Assembly: GCA_963658695.1 (NCBI GenBank)
Contig: CAVKRN010000003.1
Span: forward strand, 1-64,000
Length of the DNA stretch: 64,000 nucleotides
Reading direction: 5' to 3'
DNA from: CAG-791 sp963658695
Lineage (GTDB): Bacteria; Bacillota; Clostridia; Lachnospirales; Lachnospiraceae
In this document: positions 34,992 through 43,785 of the stretch, one piece after another
Position numbering within the stretch: position 1 is the stretch's first letter
Layout of the letters: every line of letters starts with the position of its first letter
The notes under the pieces: generated by a model
Told to the model about the DNA's origin: nothing
Databases searched by the model: none
What the model saw: the letters and a program-made list of their open reading frames with translations, nothing else
Position numbers and translations under genes: made by a program

Positions 34992-35411
34992 ATGAGCAAG
35001 GTAGCAGTTGTATATTGGACAGGAACCGGCAACACAGGAATGATGGCAGATGCCGTGGCAGAAGGCGCAACGGCTGCAGGCGCAGAGGTTACTGTTCTGG
35101 GACCGTCTCAGTTTACGGCAGCGGATGTCGCAGCCTATGATGCTATTGCATTCGGATGCCCCGCCATGGGTGCAGAGGTTCTGGAGGAAGCTGAGTTTGA
35201 GCCTATGTTCTCGGATATAGAGGGAGCTCTTTCCGGTAAGAAGATTGCACTGTTCGGCTCCTGGGGTTGGGGCGACGGCGCATGGATGAATGACTGGGAG
35301 GATCGCAGCAAGGGTGACGGCGCAAATGTTGTTGGTACCGCAATCTGCCAGAACGCTCCGGATGACGGCGCACTCGAAGAGTGCAAGGCGCTGGGAAGAG
35401 CACTTGCATAA
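34992..35411 (+). CDS. Short-chain flavodoxin
   Basis: A 139-residue flavodoxin. The FMN phosphate loop is YWTGTGNTGMMAD, and the isoalloxazine-binding loops are near FGCPAMGAEV and FGSWGWGDGAWM. It carries electrons in place of ferredoxin, often under iron limitation. AGAAGGAGA precedes the ATG. It follows a DUF3793 gene and ends at a strong terminator. Confidence 0.95.
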   Translation: MSKVAVVYWTGTGNTGMMADAVAEGATAAGAEVTVLGPSQFTAADVAAYDAIAFGCPAMGAEVLEEAEFEPMFSDIEGALSGKKIALFGSWGWGDGAWMNDWEDRSKGDGANVVGTAICQNAPDDGALEECKALGRALA

Positions 35412-35416
35412 AATCA

Positions 35417-35440
35417 GGTATTTAAAAATCGATGTACCAG
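35417..35440 (+). repeat. End fragment of the 166-bp MITE-like repeat
   Basis: GGTATTTAAAAATCGATGTA followed by CCAG, one base from the CGATGTACTAG end of the unit at 58015-58180. Immediately after the flavodoxin gene. Confidence 0.6.
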
Positions 35441-35456
35441 CCACATCGAGAGAAAA

Positions 35457-35502
35457 AGCAAACCACCCGAGGGAGTCAGTGTACTGCTTCGGGTGGTTTG
35501 CT
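35457..35502 (+). terminator. Terminator of the flavodoxin gene
   Basis: AGCAAACCACCCGA (35457-35470) pairs perfectly with TCGGGTGGTTTGCT (35489-35502), followed by GTATTT. Likely works on both strands. Confidence 0.85.
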
Positions 35503-35514
35503 GTATTTACAGTT

Positions 35515-35590
35515 TGTGCACCGGTCGGGCGATAATGTCGGCGGTTCTGTCAGAAACTGGCCTTGGCGGACGCTTGCTGCAGTAATTTCT
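35515..35590 (+). repeat. Diverged family A repeat
   Basis: Starts GTGCACCGGTCGGGCGATAA and ends CGGACGCTTGCTGCAGTAAT, comparable with the ends of family A. Part of a 424-base gene-free stretch between the flavodoxin and the GH3 gene. Confidence 0.35.
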
Positions 35591-35699
35591 CATGAAAACA
35601 GACGTGTTTTCCTAAAGATTGTACTTTTTTTCTGCGTTGGAAATCGGGTAAGATAAACCCAATGAAATGTGAGAAAACACATATGGTTACTGCTTGCGT

Positions 35700-35751
35700 G
35701 CAGTCAGAAAAAAGGTCAGTTAGGCTGGTTATTTAAAAATCGATGTACTAG
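35700..35751 (+). repeat. Decayed copy of the 166-bp MITE-like repeat
   Basis: About 50 bases match the right part of the unit at 58015-58180, ending GTTATTTAAAAATCGATGTA followed by CTAG, with a four-base deletion. A family A end (TGTCTATACAGTAACC, 35769-35784) follows. Further left similarity (from about 35612) is uncertain. Confidence 0.6.
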
Positions 35752-35835
35752 GATACGTTGCTGACTGATGTCTATACAGTAACCGCGCATTGGACAAAGA
35801 CGGGCAGGATTTTGCTCCGGCGAAGAAAGGAACCT

Positions 35836-38088
35836 ATGGCACAGAAGGCATCAGAACTTGTAAAGCAGCATACCAATCCAAACGGACCGACGATCACAGC
35901 GACTACACGCGGCATCATCGAACAGGACGGTCTGTACTTTAAAGATATTGACGGAACCGGTAAAGTGACGAAGGTCAATGACTGGCGTCTTCCGGCCAAG
36001 GAGCGCGCGGAGGCCTATGTTGAGGTTTTGTCGCTTTCGGAGAAGATCGGGCAGCTTTTCACCTCGGACTGGCGGATGGGACCGAAGTACCCTTCTGCGA
36101 GACTCGCAGCAGGCGGGCATGTGCCCGAGGGCGATGAAACCGGCATCCTCGATGAGGCACCGGTGGATGTGTCGGACAGCATCTTCGGACGGCAAACGCT
36201 GCCTGGGACCACGGAGCTGATCCGGGAGTATTTTACAAGACATGTGATTCTTCGGGAGAACCCGTCTCCGGAGGATCTTGCGGATTACCTGAACCAGCTC
36301 CAGCACGTGGCAGAATCCTGTGAGCATTTTGTTCCGGTGCAGGTGATGTCCAACAGCCGCAATGAGAACGGCGAGGTGGTCTTTGGCATGAATGACGCGG
36401 CGGGTGTGTTCGCCACATGGCCGGGAACGCTTGGCATTGCTGCTGCGGTAAAGGGCACAGGCAAGATGGAAATCATCGACCGGTTTGCCGATACCATCCG
36501 GAGAGAATGGAAGGCCTGCGGTTTGCGGAAGGGATACATGTATATGGCAGACTGCGTCACGGATCCCAGATGGCAGAGAACCTTTGGTACGTTCGGCGAG
36601 GATCCTGCTCTGATCGAGGAGATTTTTGACCACCTCATTCCCGGCGTGCAGGGCGGAAGCGAAGGCGTTACGACGGACGGCGTATCGATGACGGTGAAGC
36701 ATTTCCCGGGAGGCGGCGCAAGAGAAAACGGCTTTGATCCGCACTACGCAGCGGGCCAGTGGAACATTTACGCAACAGAAGGGTCCCTTCAGAAATACCA
36801 CATCCCGGGCTTTAAGACAGCGATTCGTCACAACGCGGAATCGATTATGCCTTACTATTCCAAGCCTTGTGCAGCAAAGAGCGCACCGCAGCAGGATGCC
36901 GAAGGGAAGGAAATTTCGCTGGAACCCTACGGATTTGCATATAACAAGGTATTTATTGATGGGCTTCTGCGCGGGCAGATGGGATTTAAGGGATATATTA
37001 ATTCCGATACCGGTATTACACACAACATGTGCTGGGGCGTCGATATGCTGGACATCCCCGAGCGCATTGGGTTTGCGGTTACGCAAAGCGGCGTGGATCT
37101 GATCTCCGGTCTTTTCGACAATAAGGAAGGTATGGAAGCATACGAGCGTCAGACCAATGGATACTATGACGAGCATCCGGTGCCGGAAGGCTTCCGCAAA
37201 GAAGACCTGGTCCTGACCGACGAAAGCATCAATCGCGCGGTGTCCAGAACACTGGAGGAGCTGTTCCGCCAGGGCATGTTTGAGAACCCGTATGCAGATC
37301 CTGCAGAGGCGGCTTCTGTTGTTGCCTGCAAGGAAGACTGGGAGGAGGCAGGACGCGTTCACCGCGAGTCTGTTGTCCTTCTGAAAAATAACGGCGTCCT
37401 GCCGATAAAGGCGGGAACGAAGATCTATGCAGAGGCGTTTGCCAAGAATGCCGATGCTGCAGTACAATCAACGAAAGCACTTCGTGATATGCTGGCTGGC
37501 GAAGAAGGCGTTGTTCTCGTTTCGGATCCTGCCGAAGCGGAGACGGCAATTTTGATGATCAGCCCCCAGTCCGGCGCGTATTTTAACGCGACACCGGGAT
37601 ATCTGGAACTGGATATCTGTGAGAACAAGACGGTTTGCAATGTCGGCGAGGACGGAAAGCCGCAGGCCGAAACTCACGAAGAGACGACACTGGCCAATGT
37701 CGGCAGGATCAAGGAGATTGCTGACATCCTTCACGGCAACGGCGGCAGTGTAGTATCCAATATCAACTTCCCTCTTGCCTGGGAGGTTGGCAATGTGGAG
37801 CGGTATTCCGATGCGTTGACCGCGGGCTTTGATACCTACCCTTCTGCAACACTGGATGTCATGCTGGGACGCTTTGCACCGGTTGGAAAGCTTCCGCTGA
37901 CATTGCCGAAGGGTGACGAGGTTCTGGCTGTGGATGCAGACGGCGTGTGCGTGAGCCACAACGATGTTCCTGGCTTTGATAAGGATCTGTATATGCCGGA
38001 GTGCATGAAGGATGAGAACGGCAAGGCCTATGCATATCGCGATGCGGCAGGCAATTATTATGAGTATGGCTTTGGCTTAAGCTATTAG
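35836..38088 (+). CDS. Glycoside hydrolase family 3 beta-glucosidase-like enzyme
   Basis: A 750-residue GH3 enzyme without a signal peptide. The (beta/alpha)8 domain has LSLSEKIGQLF, TVKHFPGGGARENG and the nucleophile Asp in GYINSDTGIT (near residue 398). The second domain follows from about 500 (VVLLKNNGVLPI) and ends with YYEYGFGLSY, a GH3 hallmark. Likely cleaves beta-linked gluco- or xylo-oligosaccharides in the cytoplasm. ATG 35836 has AAAGGA upstream. No sugar transporter is adjacent, so substrate is open. Confidence 0.88.
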   Translation: MAQKASELVKQHTNPNGPTITATTRGIIEQDGLYFKDIDGTGKVTKVNDWRLPAKERAEAYVEVLSLSEKIGQLFTSDWRMGPKYPSARLAAGGHVPEGDETGILDEAPVDVSDSIFGRQTLPGTTELIREYFTRHVILRENPSPEDLADYLNQLQHVAESCEHFVPVQVMSNSRNENGEVVFGMNDAAGVFATWPGTLGIAAAVKGTGKMEIIDRFADTIRREWKACGLRKGYMYMADCVTDPRWQRTFGTFGEDPALIEEIFDHLIPGVQGGSEGVTTDGVSMTVKHFPGGGARENGFDPHYAAGQWNIYATEGSLQKYHIPGFKTAIRHNAESIMPYYSKPCAAKSAPQQDAEGKEISLEPYGFAYNKVFIDGLLRGQMGFKGYINSDTGITHNMCWGVDMLDIPERIGFAVTQSGVDLISGLFDNKEGMEAYERQTNGYYDEHPVPEGFRKEDLVLTDESINRAVSRTLEELFRQGMFENPYADPAEAASVVACKEDWEEAGRVHRESVVLLKNNGVLPIKAGTKIYAEAFAKNADAAVQSTKALRDMLAGEEGVVLVSDPAEAETAILMISPQSGAYFNATPGYLELDICENKTVCNVGEDGKPQAETHEETTLANVGRIKEIADILHGNGGSVVSNINFPLAWEVGNVERYSDALTAGFDTYPSATLDVMLGRFAPVGKLPLTLPKGDEVLAVDADGVCVSHNDVPGFDKDLYMPECMKDENGKAYAYRDAAGNYYEYGFGLSY

Positions 38089-38101
38089 ATAGAGTATCGG
38101 A

Positions 38102-38134
38102 CTTTGTACATCGGTGGAGTATCCCTGTACAAAG
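38102..38134. other. Inverted repeat between GH3 and lipoprotein genes
   Basis: CTTTGTACA (38102-38110) and TGTACAAAG (38126-38134) are perfect inverted repeats around 15 bases. No T-run, so it is an operator or weak hairpin rather than a good terminator. Confidence 0.45.
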
Positions 38135-38174
38135 CGAGTGCAATATACCAGCCGGAGCCAGAGGAGGATGAGCT

Positions 38175-39005
38175 ATGAAGAAAAAGACAGCAGCAGGTAT
38201 TCTTTCTTTGATGATGGCAGGTGCTCTTATTAGCGGCTGCGGGCAAAGCAGCACGGGAAGTGATACTTCTTCGACGGATGCAGTGACAGCCTCTACAGAG
38301 GCAGAGGAGGAGTCCGCAGCGGCAAGCACAGAAGCGGAGGAAGCTTCTTCCGAGGCATCCACAGAGGCAGAATCGTCCTCTGCGGATCTGGCTTCCTGGT
38401 CGGAGGATTTTTCTTACGACAAGGTATGTGAGCTGTTCCCGGAGGCGGAGAAGCTTATCGAGACGAACTTTTTGGAGGAGAGAGCGGGCAAATCCGAGTT
38501 CGAATCCTACGACGAGATTATCAGTCTTCTGGAGAACGGCGAGGGCTATGCGTACATCAAGCTGGACGGCTATGACGGCGATGTTCTTGCCATCACAGAC
38601 ATGCTGTACGCGTGGGATGAGGATACATCGGCGGCAATCAGCGTAAGTCTGTATACGCCCTGCGGTTATATCGAGGGGAATCCGATCTATGATATCGGCG
38701 ATGTACAGACCGGTGGTACGGCATATCCGATCCGGCTTTCGGAGGATGGTACGTTGTATGTCTGCAATAACCGCACCTTTAGCAAGCTGAAGGTCAGCGA
38801 ACAGGGCCTTTTGTACTACGCAGAGAAGACGAATATCGTGTACTCGGAGGATGGCACCGCAACGGTCATGGGATTTACCGCCGAGGATGGCAATATCGTG
38901 GATGCTCAGCCCAAGACGGATGTGACAACGGAAGACGAGTTCAATGCCTTGTTTGACAACCTGGATGAAATACCGGTTATTGCATTCACAAAGGTTGTGA
39001 AGTGA
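38175..39005 (+). CDS. Hypothetical lipoprotein
   Basis: A 276-residue lipoprotein. The signal peptide (AAGILSLMMAGALISGC) has a lipobox Cys near residue 21. A Ser/Thr/Ala/Glu linker with repeated STEAEE-like units covers residues 25-72. The rest is a beta-rich domain (YAYIKLDGYDGDVLAITDML) with no family I can name. It is presumably anchored outside the membrane. GAGGAGGATGAG precedes the ATG. Confidence 0.75.
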   Translation: MKKKTAAGILSLMMAGALISGCGQSSTGSDTSSTDAVTASTEAEEESAAASTEAEEASSEASTEAESSSADLASWSEDFSYDKVCELFPEAEKLIETNFLEERAGKSEFESYDEIISLLENGEGYAYIKLDGYDGDVLAITDMLYAWDEDTSAAISVSLYTPCGYIEGNPIYDIGDVQTGGTAYPIRLSEDGTLYVCNNRTFSKLKVSEQGLLYYAEKTNIVYSEDGTATVMGFTAEDGNIVDAQPKTDVTTEDEFNALFDNLDEIPVIAFTKVVK

Positions 39006-39006
39006 C

Positions 39007-39035
39007 TTGCGAACCATCCAAACGGATGATATAAT
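39007..39035 (+). promoter_or_regulatory. rpmE promoter
   Basis: TTGCGA (39007-39012), 17 bases, TATAAT (39030-39035), directly after the lipoprotein stop codon. Confidence 0.75.
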
Positions 39036-39144
39036 GACCCAGTTGTTCTAAGCGGAACAGCGATGTGCCGTCATTGGCGGCCATGTAGGTGAAGTGAATG
39101 ATAGATCATTCACGGCAGCGCTTGCACGAAGGAGGCAGTCGAAC

Positions 39145-39345
39145 ATGAGAGAAGGAATTCATCCTCAGTATTATCAGGCAACCGTTACATGCAACTGCGG
39201 CAATACTTTCGTAACCGGATCCACCATTTCGGAGATCCACGTCGAAGTTTGCTCCAAGTGCCACTCTTTCTATACCGGCACACAGAAGGCAGCAAATGCT
39301 AAGGGTCGCATTGAGAAGTTCAACAAGAAATACGGCATCAAGTAA
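39145..39345 (+). CDS. rpmE: 50S ribosomal protein L31 (zinc-binding form)
   Basis: A 66-residue L31. It begins MREGIHPQYYQATVTCNCGN and ends IEKFNKKYGIK. Zinc ligands CxC (TCNCG) and CxxC (CSKC) are present, so this is the C+ form. AAGGAGG lies nine bases before ATG 39145. A terminator at 39368 separates it from the DUF1385 gene. Confidence 0.96.
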   Translation: MREGIHPQYYQATVTCNCGNTFVTGSTISEIHVEVCSKCHSFYTGTQKAANAKGRIEKFNKKYGIK

Positions 39346-39367
39346 GATATCGGTTTCGGGCGATGAG

Positions 39368-39402
39368 AAAGGTTGGAGCAGCGTGCTGCCCCAACCTTTT
39401 TG
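39368..39402 (+). terminator. rpmE terminator
   Basis: AAAGGTTGG (39368-39376) pairs with CCAACCTTT (39391-39399), with inner GCAG/CTGC, followed by TTTGTTT. Confidence 0.85.
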
Positions 39403-39438
39403 TTTACTGTACAGATTCAGCAGTAAGAAAGGCACTCC

Positions 39439-40383
39439 ATGGCGAAGAGAAGAAAACGACAGCATTATTCAGGAATTGGCGGTCAGGCAGTCCTTGAGGG
39501 CGTCATGATGCGCAACAAAAGCCAGATGGCCGTTGCTGTCCGAAAGCCAAGCGGCGAGATCGAAATCGGTGTCGATGAATATCATGGAATCGGAGACAAA
39601 ACCATTTGGACCAAAATTCCGTTTATCCGCGGCGTCCTGGCATTTGTGGATTCCCTGATCACCGGCATGAAGGCGATGAACTTCGCGTCCTCCTTCCTGG
39701 AAGAAGAGGAGAACACAGATAAATCTCCGGAGAGAAAGGCCAGAGAGGATGCCTTTTTCTCCGGCGTCACGATCGCGGTGTCCCTGGTGCTTGCCATCGG
39801 CATTTTTGTGATCCTTCCGGTTTTATTGACAAATCTTTTGGGGAGCACCATTCGCAGTGAAGGTCTGCTCGCTATTCTGGAAGGTGTGGTGCGTCTCGTC
39901 ATTTTCCTTGCGTATATGATCGGGATTTCCCTACTGGGAGATATTCGGAGATTGTACGGCTATCACGGTGCGGAACATAAATGCATCAACTGCATTGAAC
40001 GCGGGAAGCCGCTGACGGTGGAGAACGTCATGAAAAGCTCGCGTTTTCATAAACGATGCGGCAGCAGTTTCCTGGTACTGGTCCTGATCATCAGCATTAT
40101 CCTGTTCTTCTTTATTCGTGTAGACGGATATGCCATGCGAATTCTGGTTCGCATTCTGCTGATTCCGTTGATCGCCGGCATTTCCTTTGAATTTCTGCAA
40201 TACGCCGGCAAGCACAACAACCTGCTTGTGAGCATCCTTTCCGCTCCCGGTGTGTGGCTGCAGCATATCACGACGAAGGAGCCGGACGAAGGAATGGCAG
40301 AGGTTGCCATTGCGGCCGTGGATGCTGTCTTTGACTGGAGAGCATATCTTAAGAAGAACTTTGGATATGAAGACGAAGAATGA
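39439..40383 (+). CDS. DUF1385 family membrane protein (YqhQ-like)
   Basis: A 314-residue membrane protein. The family start GGQAVLEGVMMRNKSQMAVA, a central YHGAEHKCINCIERG, and four or more hydrophobic segments (residues about 108-133, 143-166, 205-232, 240-258) are clear. Function is not established; YqhQ homologues lie beside prmC-prfA in many Firmicutes, as here. Its stop is one base before the prmC start. Confidence 0.92.
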   Translation: MAKRRKRQHYSGIGGQAVLEGVMMRNKSQMAVAVRKPSGEIEIGVDEYHGIGDKTIWTKIPFIRGVLAFVDSLITGMKAMNFASSFLEEEENTDKSPERKAREDAFFSGVTIAVSLVLAIGIFVILPVLLTNLLGSTIRSEGLLAILEGVVRLVIFLAYMIGISLLGDIRRLYGYHGAEHKCINCIERGKPLTVENVMKSSRFHKRCGSSFLVLVLIISIILFFFIRVDGYAMRILVRILLIPLIAGISFEFLQYAGKHNNLLVSILSAPGVWLQHITTKEPDEGMAEVAIAAVDAVFDWRAYLKKNFGYEDEE

Positions 40384-40384
40384 T

Positions 40385-41281
40385 ATGAAATACCGACCGC
40401 TTTACGAGGAAGGGCGCAAACGGCTGGAGGCGGCGGGGATTTCCGACGCGGCACTGGATGCAAGGATCCTTCTGGAGGAAGTCTGCCATACCAACTTGCA
40501 GACACTTCTTACGGATCCGGACCGGATGATTACCGAAGAGGAACAGACGCAGTATCAGGCGCTTATAACACGAAGGGAAAACAGGGAGCCCACGGCCATG
40601 ATCCTTGGAAAGTGGGATTTTTGCGGCCTGACCTTTTTATTAAATGAGGAGACACTGATTCCGGAGCAGGATACGGAGCGCCTTGTGGAGGCTGTCCTGG
40701 AAAGACAGCAGGAGATCACAGACAATGCAAGAAAGCGGCACGTGTCGCCAGATGCAGAGGTAAAACCGCTTCGGATTCTGGATCTTTGTACCGGATCGGG
40801 GTGCATTCTATTGTCACTTCTTCATTTTATTCCTACGGCCGGCGGCCTTGGCACTGATATCAGTGCAAGAGCCCTGGAGGCAGCAAAGGCAAATGCGGCG
40901 GCCTTGGGATTGGATGGACGCGCGTATTTTGCAAGAGGCGATATGTGGGAGCCCGCCGGAGAGGAGCGGTTTGATCTGATCGTTTCCAATCCGCCGTATA
41001 TTCCGACGGGGGTAATTCCGACGCTGGAGCCGGAGGTGCGCTGCGGAGAGCCATATGCGGCGTTAGACGGCGGCGCAGACGGCCTGGACTTTTACCGGAT
41101 GATTGCCGAAAAGGCGGCAGAGCACCTGTGCCCCGGCGGGTTTCTATTCCTGGAATCCGGCTTTGATGAAGCTGGGGACATTGAGAAGCTTCTCTTGCAG
41201 CAGGGCTTTGAAGATATTCGGATTGATCAAGACTATGGCGGTCTGGACCGCGTGGTGTCGGCTAGGGTGCCGCAGGAGTAA
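40385..41281 (+). CDS. prmC: Peptide chain release factor N5-glutamine methyltransferase
   Basis: A 298-residue SAM methyltransferase that modifies the GGQ glutamine of release factors. SAM site LRILDLCTGSGCILLSL, and the catalytic VSNPPYIPTG motif. The helical N-terminal domain (RKRLEAAGISDAALDARILL) is typical. The start is one base after the DUF1385 stop; ATG 40367 is in frame too. Its substrate gene prfA follows after a repeat. Confidence 0.93.
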   Translation: MKYRPLYEEGRKRLEAAGISDAALDARILLEEVCHTNLQTLLTDPDRMITEEEQTQYQALITRRENREPTAMILGKWDFCGLTFLLNEETLIPEQDTERLVEAVLERQQEITDNARKRHVSPDAEVKPLRILDLCTGSGCILLSLLHFIPTAGGLGTDISARALEAAKANAAALGLDGRAYFARGDMWEPAGEERFDLIVSNPPYIPTGVIPTLEPEVRCGEPYAALDGGADGLDFYRMIAEKAAEHLCPGGFLFLESGFDEAGDIEKLLLQQGFEDIRIDQDYGGLDRVVSARVPQE

Positions 41282-41301
41282 GGTATTATCGCTTGCGCGC
41301 A

Positions 41302-41376
41302 GCCAAGCGATGGGTGAATTCCCTGATCGGACAACTCCGTCAGGATCCGTTGCTGGCGGGAGTCTGTACAGTGATT
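41302..41376 (+). repeat. Family A intergenic repeat
   Basis: Begins CCAAGCGATGGGTGAATTCC and ends TTGCTGGCGGGAGTCTGTAC then AGTGATT. Sits between prmC and prfA. Confidence 0.65.
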
Positions 41377-41401
41377 AAAAGCTGCGAAGGAGATAGTATA
41401 G

Positions 41402-42481
41402 ATGTTTGAGAAAATGGATACGGTGCTGCTGCACTATGAGGAAATCACAAGAGAGCTTGGCAGCCCGGATGTAACACAGAACATGGATCGCTACCGCAAG
41501 CTTATGCGCGAGCAGACCGATTTAACCCCGGTGGTGGAAACCTATAAGGCATACCAGAAGGCCGGGCAGGATGTGGAGGACGCGCTGGAAATCATTGCTT
41601 CCGAGTCGGATCCGGAGATGAAGGAGATGGCAAGGCAGGAGCTGGCGGATGCCAAGGACCGGGTGGAGAAGCTGACCGGCGAGATGAAGCTGCTCCTTTT
41701 GCCCAAGGATCCCAATGATGACAAGAACGTTATCTTCGAAATCCGTGCCGGCGCCGGCGGCGATGAGGCGGCGCTTTTTGCGGCCGAGGTATACCGAATG
41801 TATGTACACTATGCCGAGCGCCGGGGATGGAAGACCGAAATTCTGGATTTCGAAGAAAACGGCATCGGCGGTATGAAATTTGTGAACTTCATGGTGGTGG
41901 GCCAGGGTGCCTACTCGCGCATGAAGTACGAAAGCGGCGTGCACCGCGTGCAGCGCGTGCCGGCAACGGAATCGCAGGGCCGCATTCACACATCTACCAT
42001 TACCGTGGCGGTGATGCCAGAGGTGACGGAGGATATTAAGATCGACATCCCGATGGAGGATGTGCGCATCGATATCACAAGAGCATCCGGAAACGGCGGC
42101 CAGGGCGTCAATACGACCGATTCTGCGGTGCGTTTAACGCACCTTCCCACCGGTATCGTGATTTATTCCCAGACCGAGCGCTCCCAGCTGCAGAATAAGA
42201 ACAAGGCGTGGGCACTGCTTCGCTCGAAGCTGTATGATCTGGAGGTGCAGAGCCGCCATGACCAAGAAGCAGATCTTCGCCGCTCGCAGATTGGTACGGG
42301 AGATCGTTCGGAGAAAATAAGAACCTATAACTTCCCACAGTCTCGCGTCACGGATCATCGCATCAAGCTGACGGTTTATAACTTAAGCGATGTCATTGAC
42401 GGAAGTCTGGATGAAATTCTGGATGCTCTGATCGCGGCAGATCAGGCGGCAAAGCTCGTGAAGATGAACGAAGCGGAGTAG
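41402..42481 (+). CDS. prfA: Peptide chain release factor 1
   Basis: A 359-residue RF1. The catalytic GGQ is in ASGNGGQGVNTTDSAVRLTH and the stop-codon recognition tripeptide PAT is in RVPATESQG, marking RF1 rather than RF2. GAAGGAGAT precedes the ATG. It terminates translation at UAA and UAG and is methylated by PrmC. Confidence 0.97.
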   Translation: MFEKMDTVLLHYEEITRELGSPDVTQNMDRYRKLMREQTDLTPVVETYKAYQKAGQDVEDALEIIASESDPEMKEMARQELADAKDRVEKLTGEMKLLLLPKDPNDDKNVIFEIRAGAGGDEAALFAAEVYRMYVHYAERRGWKTEILDFEENGIGGMKFVNFMVVGQGAYSRMKYESGVHRVQRVPATESQGRIHTSTITVAVMPEVTEDIKIDIPMEDVRIDITRASGNGGQGVNTTDSAVRLTHLPTGIVIYSQTERSQLQNKNKAWALLRSKLYDLEVQSRHDQEADLRRSQIGTGDRSEKIRTYNFPQSRVTDHRIKLTVYNLSDVIDGSLDEILDALIAADQAAKLVKMNEAE

Positions 42482-42490
42482 TCACATCGA

Positions 42491-42538
42491 GGCGTACTGT
42501 ATAGCCACCCTGTCGCTGACGGACGTGTGAATTGCAAC
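42491..42538 (-). repeat. Family A intergenic repeat (reverse orientation)
   Basis: TACTGTATAGCCACCCTGTC at the left and GTGTGAATTGCAAC at the right; on the minus strand it aligns with the copy at 20909-20959. Between prfA and pheA. Confidence 0.65.
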
Positions 42539-42599
42539 AAGCGAGATGGTGCAAATGATGTACTGGTGACACACAGGAACAAGACATAAGAGGAATAAC

Positions 42600-43727
42600 A
42601 TGGGATTACTGGAATACCGGCAGCAGCTGGATGAAATCGATGCACAGATGGTGCAGCTGTTTCAAAAGAGAATGGAAATTTCCGGGAAGGTGGCAGAGGA
42701 CAAGATCAAATCCGGGAAGCGAGTGCTGGACAAAAAGCGCGAACAGGAGAAGCTGGCAGCGCTTAGCCAAATGGCAGACACTCCCTTCAATCAGCGGGCC
42801 GTGCGGGAGCTTTACGAGCAGATCATGTCCATCAGCCGCAAGTATCAGTACCGGCTTTTAGACAACGCAGGGCAGCTCCACAGCCTTTCGTTTCTGCCGG
42901 TGGATTCGCTGATTGATGACAAGACGCGGGTTGTTTACCAGGGGGCGCCCGGGGCCTATTCCGAAGCGGCTATGAAGACCTTTTTCGGCGAGAACATCGA
43001 CCATTTCTGCGTTGAAACCTTCCGGGATGCTATGAGCTCCATCGAAGAGGGAGCAGCCGATTATGCGGTGCTTCCTATTGAGAATTCCACGGCAGGCATC
43101 GTATCGCAGAATTACGATCTTCTGTTCGAGTTTGAAAATTATATCGTAGGCGAGCAGATCATTCCCATACGGCATTGCCTGATGGGGGTGCCGGGGACAA
43201 CGTTTTCTTCGATCCACACGGTATATTCCCATCCTCAGTCACTGATGCAGAGTGAGCATTATCTGGATCTTCATCCGGAGTGGCAGCAGGTCGGCATGCA
43301 GAACAATGCCTACGCAGCCGAAAAGGTGGCAAGGGATAAGGACACCTCCAAGGCGGCCATCGGGTCCGCCTATGCGGCAAAGGCCTATGGTCTGGAGATT
43401 CTGGAAGAGGGTATCAACGACTCGGACAACAATTCCACGCGCTTTATTGTTGTGACGAACCGGAAGATTTTCCGGCGCTGTGCGGGAAAGATCTCGGTGG
43501 TACTGGAAACCGAGCATGAGAGCGGTGCCCTCTATCGCGTGCTGTCGCATTTTATATATAATGACCTTAATATGACCAAGATCGAAAGCCGCCCGATTCG
43601 GGATCGGAGCTTTGAGTACCGGTTTTTTATTGACTTTGACGGCAATCTTCAGGACAGTGCCGTCCGCAATGCGCTGCGCGGTCTGCGGGACGAGTCCAAG
43701 AATCTGAAGGTGCTGGGAAACTATTGA
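42600..43727 (+). CDS. pheA: Bifunctional chorismate mutase / prephenate dehydratase
   Basis: A 375-residue P-protein. Residues 1-90 are an AroQ-type chorismate mutase (YRQQLDEIDAQMVQLFQKRM). Residues 108-285 are prephenate dehydratase (VVYQGAPGAYSEAAMKTFFG, PIENSTAGIV, DNNSTRFIVV). Residues 295-375 are an ACT domain with GALYRVLSHF and KIESRPI for phenylalanine feedback. It converts chorismate to phenylpyruvate. It appears single, after prfA. Confidence 0.96.
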   Translation: MGLLEYRQQLDEIDAQMVQLFQKRMEISGKVAEDKIKSGKRVLDKKREQEKLAALSQMADTPFNQRAVRELYEQIMSISRKYQYRLLDNAGQLHSLSFLPVDSLIDDKTRVVYQGAPGAYSEAAMKTFFGENIDHFCVETFRDAMSSIEEGAADYAVLPIENSTAGIVSQNYDLLFEFENYIVGEQIIPIRHCLMGVPGTTFSSIHTVYSHPQSLMQSEHYLDLHPEWQQVGMQNNAYAAEKVARDKDTSKAAIGSAYAAKAYGLEILEEGINDSDNNSTRFIVVTNRKIFRRCAGKISVVLETEHESGALYRVLSHFIYNDLNMTKIESRPIRDRSFEYRFFIDFDGNLQDSAVRNALRGLRDESKNLKVLGNY

Positions 43728-43785
43728 TTTTATTGCTGTCGTTTATCGACGCGTGCGCTGTGGTGTCCGGGAAAGGTGAGTTGTC

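Noticed and set aside
35851..37467. 538-codon open frame antisense to the GH3 gene
   Set aside because: GH3 catalytic motifs are on the plus strand; the antisense translation has no recognisable domain.
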